This document shows, in pieces, positions 19,059-23,577 of a stretch of DNA of 23,577 nucleotides. Below the pieces are notes generated by a model that ran no database searches, was not told the DNA's origin, and worked only from the letters and a program-made list of their open reading frames with translations. The translations under genes were made by a program, and so were the position numbers. This DNA comes from Carex sylvatica. Lineage: Eukaryota; Streptophyta; Magnoliopsida; Poales; Cyperaceae. The stretch spans positions 1 through 23,577 of the forward strand of contig CAXKVR010000396.1 in the NCBI GenBank assembly GCA_964058845.1. Direction: 5' to 3'. Numbering within the stretch: position 1 is the first letter of the stretch; the number at the start of each line of letters is the position of its first letter.

Positions 19059-19467
19059 GAGGAGGATCACTTACAATATTTTATCACGACTTAGTTTTAA
19101 GATTTTTAAAATTCAAACGGTCGATCCAAATCGCTTAACATGTAATTTATACTAACATGTGTTTGAATATCAAATTTATATATTTTTAAATTTTTTTTAC
19201 TATTTATTGAGTATTTTATAAAACTGTTGTTTTTAGTGGTTCATAATTATCTAAAAATAGCAGTTTTATAAAATACTTAATAAATAGTAAAAATAATTTA
19301 TAAAAATATAAAATTTAATCTTCAAACACATTTTAATAAAGATTACATATTAAACACATTTTAATAAAGATTACATATTAAACAGTTCGGATCGACTGTT
19401 TAGACTTTATATATTGCAAAAATAAGTTGTAGTAAGAATGTAAGATGTTGTAAACGGATCCCTCCTC
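19059..19467. mobile_element. Mutator-type foldback MITE with 9-bp TSD
   Basis: The element is flanked by a perfect 9-bp direct repeat TTTTAACTA (19050-19058 and 19468-19476), the target-site length of Mutator-like elements. Its ends, GAGGAGGATCACTTACAA and TTGTAAACGGATCCCTCCTC, are inverted copies. The arms stay complementary almost to the centre (for example TTTTATAAAACTG with CAGTTTTATAAAA), leaving a loop of about 15 bases around 19238-19252. The right arm carries a perfect 28-bp internal tandem duplication (19324-19351, 19352-19379) absent from the left arm. It has no coding capacity. It lies between the 5' flank of RCC1 and the 3' end of the CASP-like gene. Confidence 0.92.
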
Positions 19468-19476
19468 TTTTAACTA

Positions 19477-19760
19477 TATAAAAGCAACTATTTTGTAACC
19501 TACTTCTAAGAACTAAATTTGTTGTAGCTAGCTAGGATTAGAATAGCATGACATACAATATTTCATTAATATATTTTTTTCAGAGGAAAACAGAAAGAAA
19601 CAACATTGCAAGACACATAAATGCTCAGTTATTTCATCCTTAGTAGACACCCTAATTAACCAGTAATTTATAAAATTTGTACATAATGGCATAGCTAAAC
19701 ATAACCTCCTCCAATCCAGTCCATATAACTAAATTTCTATTAGAACAACTAAAAGGTAAC
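19477..19760 (-). other. 3' flank of the CASP-like gene
   Basis: This is AT-rich sequence downstream of the CASP-like stop codon and should include its 3' UTR. I see no canonical AATAAA on the minus strand; near-matches such as AATGAA occur about 180-190 nt after the stop. No other feature is visible. Confidence 0.5.
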
Positions 19761-21563
19761 TCAGAGTTTAGACAACCAAATGACATCTAGTACAGCTGAC
19801 ATGGCGAGGCAGATCCAGCTGAAGAAAGCAAAGGTGATGGAGATGGCCATGCGGTTGCAAAATCGGTGCAACGGTTTACAGAAGTCTGGCAAGGCCGTGT
19901 GTTGGATCCCAGTTCTGTTCAGATTTGTGACTCCAGCTGCAGCTGCACCAGCACTCATCATTGCATATGCAAAGGCCTGTTGATTTTATTTATTTATTTT
20001 CAAACAATGCAGCATCAGAATAGGAAAATGTAAATTGAGAGTGGGTTTATGTGCATAATTTAGGGACTTTGAAGAAGAAAAAAAGATTGTATATGGTGGT
20101 GGAGCAGGAAATGTCATAGAGTGGGCAAAATTTTACAAATATTTTCGACTACAAGCATTATTTTTCAATTTTTCTTTAAAAATCATAGTATAAGAAGCAC
20201 ATGATTGCGTACAAGAGATCCAAGTTGGATTTACCAATTACCATTCAGATTACATGGCAACTAATATGTATCTATTCCCGAGTTCAAAAGATAGTTTGTA
20301 GTCAGCTAGTTAGTGTCTTAAAAAAAAAATACTGGTGTTAAAATTGAAATAAAACCCTATAAGTCTATAATATGAAAGATATAACACTTAATAAAAGTAC
20401 AGTAGATTACAGAGAACTGCTTTTATACTAGATCGCATATTGCAGTAATGTGGTTATAAACATAAAAAGAACCCTCAGAATACTTTGAATTTGAATGCAA
20501 GAGATTGCTAAGCTATCGAAATCATAAACAAGCTAACATCAAAGCCACTCCATCATGGTTTCAACTTTTTTTAATGACATATCTCTATTGTCCCATGCAA
20601 GCCAATATGATAAAAAACCCTCTAAAACCAAACAAATGCATGACAAAAACCAACCCTTACATTCTAAGCTAATTAAATAGGCAATAATCCCGAACCAGCT
20701 TTCACACCTTTCTTTACTTTTATATATATATCCATATATTTTTTTTTTTTGCAAACAACATTGCGAAAAGCATTTATTGAAATCAGATAGCAGAAACTAC
20801 ACCATGCTAAATTAATCCAAATTTTTTTTTTCTTCATGTTAAGTACTAGAATGAAATGAAGGACTAAAGTATAAATTACCAATAAGAGTTGCATAAAATA
20901 AATTGTCCAATCACATAAACTTTTATGATAAATAAGAAATTGGCAATAAGTACAGAGATAATTGAACATGAGCTATTACCTGATCAGCAGCAAATAAAAT
21001 CCAAGCATGGGTTTGAGATGGCACTGCCGGCACCTTCTTCAGTAGTTTTCTCACAACCATCACTAATTGCAACAGAGAATGTGCTACTACAGCAGCTGAA
21101 ATTCCAACCAAGTACCTAAAACATGTTGTTCAAACTATTAAAAATAAACAACAATCTTGGAATTTAAACCTTGACAAGTGACAATTAGTCTATAGCTCCG
21201 CCAAACGAGGCGGGGATCTAAGTCGGACAAAGAATGGAACCGCGAGCTCCTCCTCCCGGCCGAGTTCGGATCTCTAACCAAATTTTTCAGTTTAGATATG
21301 GACCGTCCGGATCTAAACTCAAAAATTGGGTCTTCCCTCTACGGCTCTGCCTAAACTATTCTCGCTCACCTCTCCCAATTCTCTCAAACATCTTTACTCG
21401 AGTTCCGACGGGACAAGTCAGATGCTAAGACTTCTATTCTGGGCCTTCTATTCAGAGATACTAACCACTAACCAGTCAAAATTTCCCAACATAACAATTT
21501 TTAAACGAATCAGATTAATTAGTTGTTATAATGAAACATATAAAATTAAAATATAAATGTGGG

Positions 21564-21606
<43 letters not shown>

Positions 21607-22193
21607 GCGTGTTCGATCCACGCTCACCGCAATTTTTTTGTTTTTTTGTTAAATAGTATGGATTTTAAAAAATAAAAACTAAACAGCTCGAACAGCACAT
21701 TCACCTTCTTTTTCGAAAATATAAACCGAAACAGACCCCAAAACACTAATTATAAGTTTATTATGAAACAAGAATCAGCTTATAATTCAACCCTAAAAAA
21801 AAAGAATCAGCTTATAATAGGTGAGGGGATCAAGAACAATTACTCGAGTGATTCCGAAAAGCTCCACTTGGAGTATAGAGGTAAACTGAGGCCGAAAATA
21901 GTCAGGTTCCCGTGCTGCTCCGACGACACAATCACCGCCAGTGCCACCAGCGCCATTGCTGCCGCGGCCCCTCTTACCACAGCCGACGTCGCATCCCACC
22001 GCCTTGACTCCTTGAAAACGTCCGACGAGCAATCATGGCGTTGCATTGGTGGCGTTGCGAGGGATTCCCTTAATGTAATTGGCTCAGCTTCTACCGAGGC
22101 CTTGCCAGGTGCCGCAACATCGGGCATTTGGATGGCCATTTCAGGTGCGGGGTGGTTTTGTGATTTCTTTTCATTTATTGCAGCTAATTCCAT
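19761..22193 (-). CDS. CASPL: CASP-like (CASPL) membrane protein, three exons, 233 aa
   Basis: Exons in transcript order: 21844-22193, 20980-21115, 19761-19976. Junctions are GA|GTAATT...TTTTAG|GTAC and CAG|GTAATA...CAACAG|GCC; the joined frame is open from ATG 22193 to a stop at 19761. The 233 residues have four hydrophobic helices: about 70-91 (TSAVVRGAAAAMALVALAVI), 118-141 (YLVGISAAVVAHSLLQLVMV), 150-177 (ILFAADQAFAYAMMSAG) and 205-228 (MAISITFAFFSWICLAMSAV). Arg74 in helix 1 and Asp161 in helix 3 are the residues conserved across CASP/MARVEL proteins. The 68-residue N terminus is long, polar and cytosolic by prediction. CASPs scaffold Casparian-strip membrane domains; CASP-like proteins form related plasma-membrane domains elsewhere. 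The extracellular region GIQHTALPDFCKPLHRFC recalls group 3 members, but I do not assign a subgroup. The first intron (21116-21843) contains a tRNA gene in the opposite orientation. Confidence 0.93.
21559..21631 (+). tRNA. tRNA-Phe (GAA)
   Basis: A 73-nt cloverleaf with the A box TAGCTCAGTTGGG, anticodon loop CTGAAGA with anticodon GAA at 21592-21594, and B box GTTCGATCC. It matches the known plant nuclear tRNA-Phe except position 2, which is T instead of C, giving a T-G wobble pair with position 71. It is intronless with CCA not encoded, as expected for a nuclear gene. It lies inside intron 1 of the CASP-like gene on the other strand. The upstream flank is A/T-rich (TAAAATTAAAATATAAAT), as common for plant tRNA genes. 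Confidence 0.97.
21633..21647 (+). terminator. Pol III terminator of tRNA-Phe
   Basis: Two seven-T runs (21633-21639 and 21641-21647) begin one base after the tRNA 3' end, an efficient RNA polymerase III termination signal with a backup. Confidence 0.9.
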
Positions 22194-23577
22194 GTTCGAT
22201 CTCTTCTATTCTCTTAAAATGTGGGTTTTTAGAGATTTTGGGAAGAGAAATGAAGAGAGTGAAGAGTGAAGCCTCGTTTTGTTGAGCTTGAGCAGCTTTT
22301 TTAAAAGTTCTTTTTCGGATAGAGTTTTTGTCCAAGCGGTCTTTTACAAAAGTTCATTCAAAGGCTAACATAAACCGTTTGATCAGAGTCGCACTAACGC
22401 TTGAGATTCACGAGGTCATTCAATTTTTTCGTTCCAAATTTCTTTGTACGAATCTTGACGCAAATCTAACGGTTAGTGTCGGATTTTTTAAAATTTGTGC
22501 AAAGCTCTTGGAAAGAAATCGAATTCTCTTTTTGAAATGAGAGGAGTACGGGGGACACGCGTCGAAATATTGTAAAGACCCGTGAAATGTTCTGTTGAGA
22601 GAAAGGACAATGCTCCGAAAACTGTGTTTGTCTGGTTTGCTCTTCTTTTCTGGGAATTCTGACTCTGATATTTAGTATGCTTATTTTTAATAAAAAAGAT
22701 TCATAGGTTTTTGGTTCATAACATAATTATTGTCTACACGGAGTGGACAACATCTTCAAAATAGAAGTAATTGGATCTTGAATTAGTTGGAAGCAAATTT
22801 GCTCCTCTTTTTTTTTTTTTTTTTTGAGAAAAGAAGGATTCACTTATTCTTCAATTTGAACTGTTCAAAATTGATCAAACGAATTCATTTCTGATTCGGA
22901 CATTCCGCTCTAAATTTGTATATATTTGTTTTAAGATTTGTGCAGATTAAATTTGCATCTATTTTAACATAAATTGGATAGCTCCGATCGGCCATAAGAT
23001 TGATTTTAGTCCAATGCACATCCGACGCCTTTCGGTTCCCTTGAAAATTACTTACCAAAATATCACTTGAGAATATATGGGTCATTAAAATACGAAGTGA
23101 AGTAGTTGACAACATAATTAATTGACATCCTAACATTCTTTTATCACAAGTCCAAAAGTCCCAAAATGAAAAAAAAAAATGGTTGCATTTTGATGTTTTT
23201 AAAAACTATAAATCTCTTGGTTGACAATTAATATTCAAAAATATGTTTATTTTAAAACAAACTATTTTTGACATGATTTATATAATTTACATATAGTGTC
23301 TGAAAAATTAAGCTACAATAAATTAAATGCCAGAAAAACTCTACAAAATATTAAATGCTGTACGCGCAATTCAATGCACGACTTCTATTGAAGGAAATTT
23401 GAAAATGATAATGCCCTGTTGGGCATGCCACAATTTTGTGGGATTTAGATGGGAATAGGTTCAATTTCCTATTTTTTTTCAAACCCCGTTAGGCTGTCTT
23501 ATTTTTTCTCGATGGGCTTCCAACTATATTCCCAACCACATCAGTCTCATTATATTTCTCAAAAATTAAGCTGCAAT
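22194..23577. other. 5' flank of CASPL and intergenic, no gene seen
   Basis: The first about 100-300 bp should hold the CASP-like promoter and 5' UTR on the minus strand, but no clear TATA box was found. Further right are a long T run (about 22808-22825), a perfect small hairpin at 23411-23426 (ATGCCC, 4-base loop, GGGCAT), and a 17-bp direct repeat with one mismatch (AAAAATTAAGCTACAAT at 23303-23319; again at 23561-23577 at the window edge). The open frames here show no family signature. Confidence 0.6.

Noticed and set aside
21763..22269. 168-codon plus-strand open frame
   Set aside because: It is antisense to exon 1 of the CASP-like gene, whose minus-strand frame splices into a coherent four-helix protein. 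The plus-strand translation has no domain.
23303..23577. 17-bp direct repeat at the window edge as LTR or target duplication
   Set aside because: There is one mismatch, AT-rich content and no terminal motifs; the second copy runs to the end of the window so it cannot be tested here.

Overview
This is ordinary nuclear DNA from a flowering plant, most likely a eudicot. The evidence is GT-AG introns, a plant-type nuclear tRNA-Phe gene, two plant-typical protein genes (an RCC1-repeat protein and a CASP-like membrane protein), and an AT-rich background packed with MITEs, foldback elements and decayed retrotransposons. I cannot name the species.

Layout. 1-1734 is non-coding and LTR- or promoter-like, with a TATA box and short tandem repeats. 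1735-3636 is a broken FAR1-related (FRS/MULE transposase-like) gene with one intron, one nonsense codon and a locally out-of-frame stretch. 4727-6060 holds signals that would fit a small minus-strand transcript (GC-rich leader, a splice acceptor with a 16-codon terminal exon, a polyadenylation signal), but no complete gene. 6220-14275 is a repeat-rich block: a MITE end, a three-copy inverted/direct repeat family, a foldback element carrying a copia integrase fragment, a 0.3 kb tandem duplication, a diverged tandem duplication, and a hAT-like element that contains LTR-like sequence.

15544-18309 (minus) is an intact five-exon gene for a 564-residue RCC1-repeat protein. 19059-19467 is a textbook Mutator-type MITE with a perfect 9-bp target duplication. 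19761-22193 (minus) is an intact three-exon gene for a 233-residue CASP-like four-helix membrane protein. A tRNA-Phe(GAA) gene lies on the opposite strand inside its first intron. 22194-23577 has no recognisable gene.

The two intact protein genes are tandem on the minus strand but functionally unrelated; I see no shared pathway. I found no evidence for a new multi-gene system. The items most worth a second look are the copia fragment inside the foldback element, the antisense intronic tRNA gene, the orphan terminal exon, and the repeated 13-mer family at 7.5-8.2 kb.
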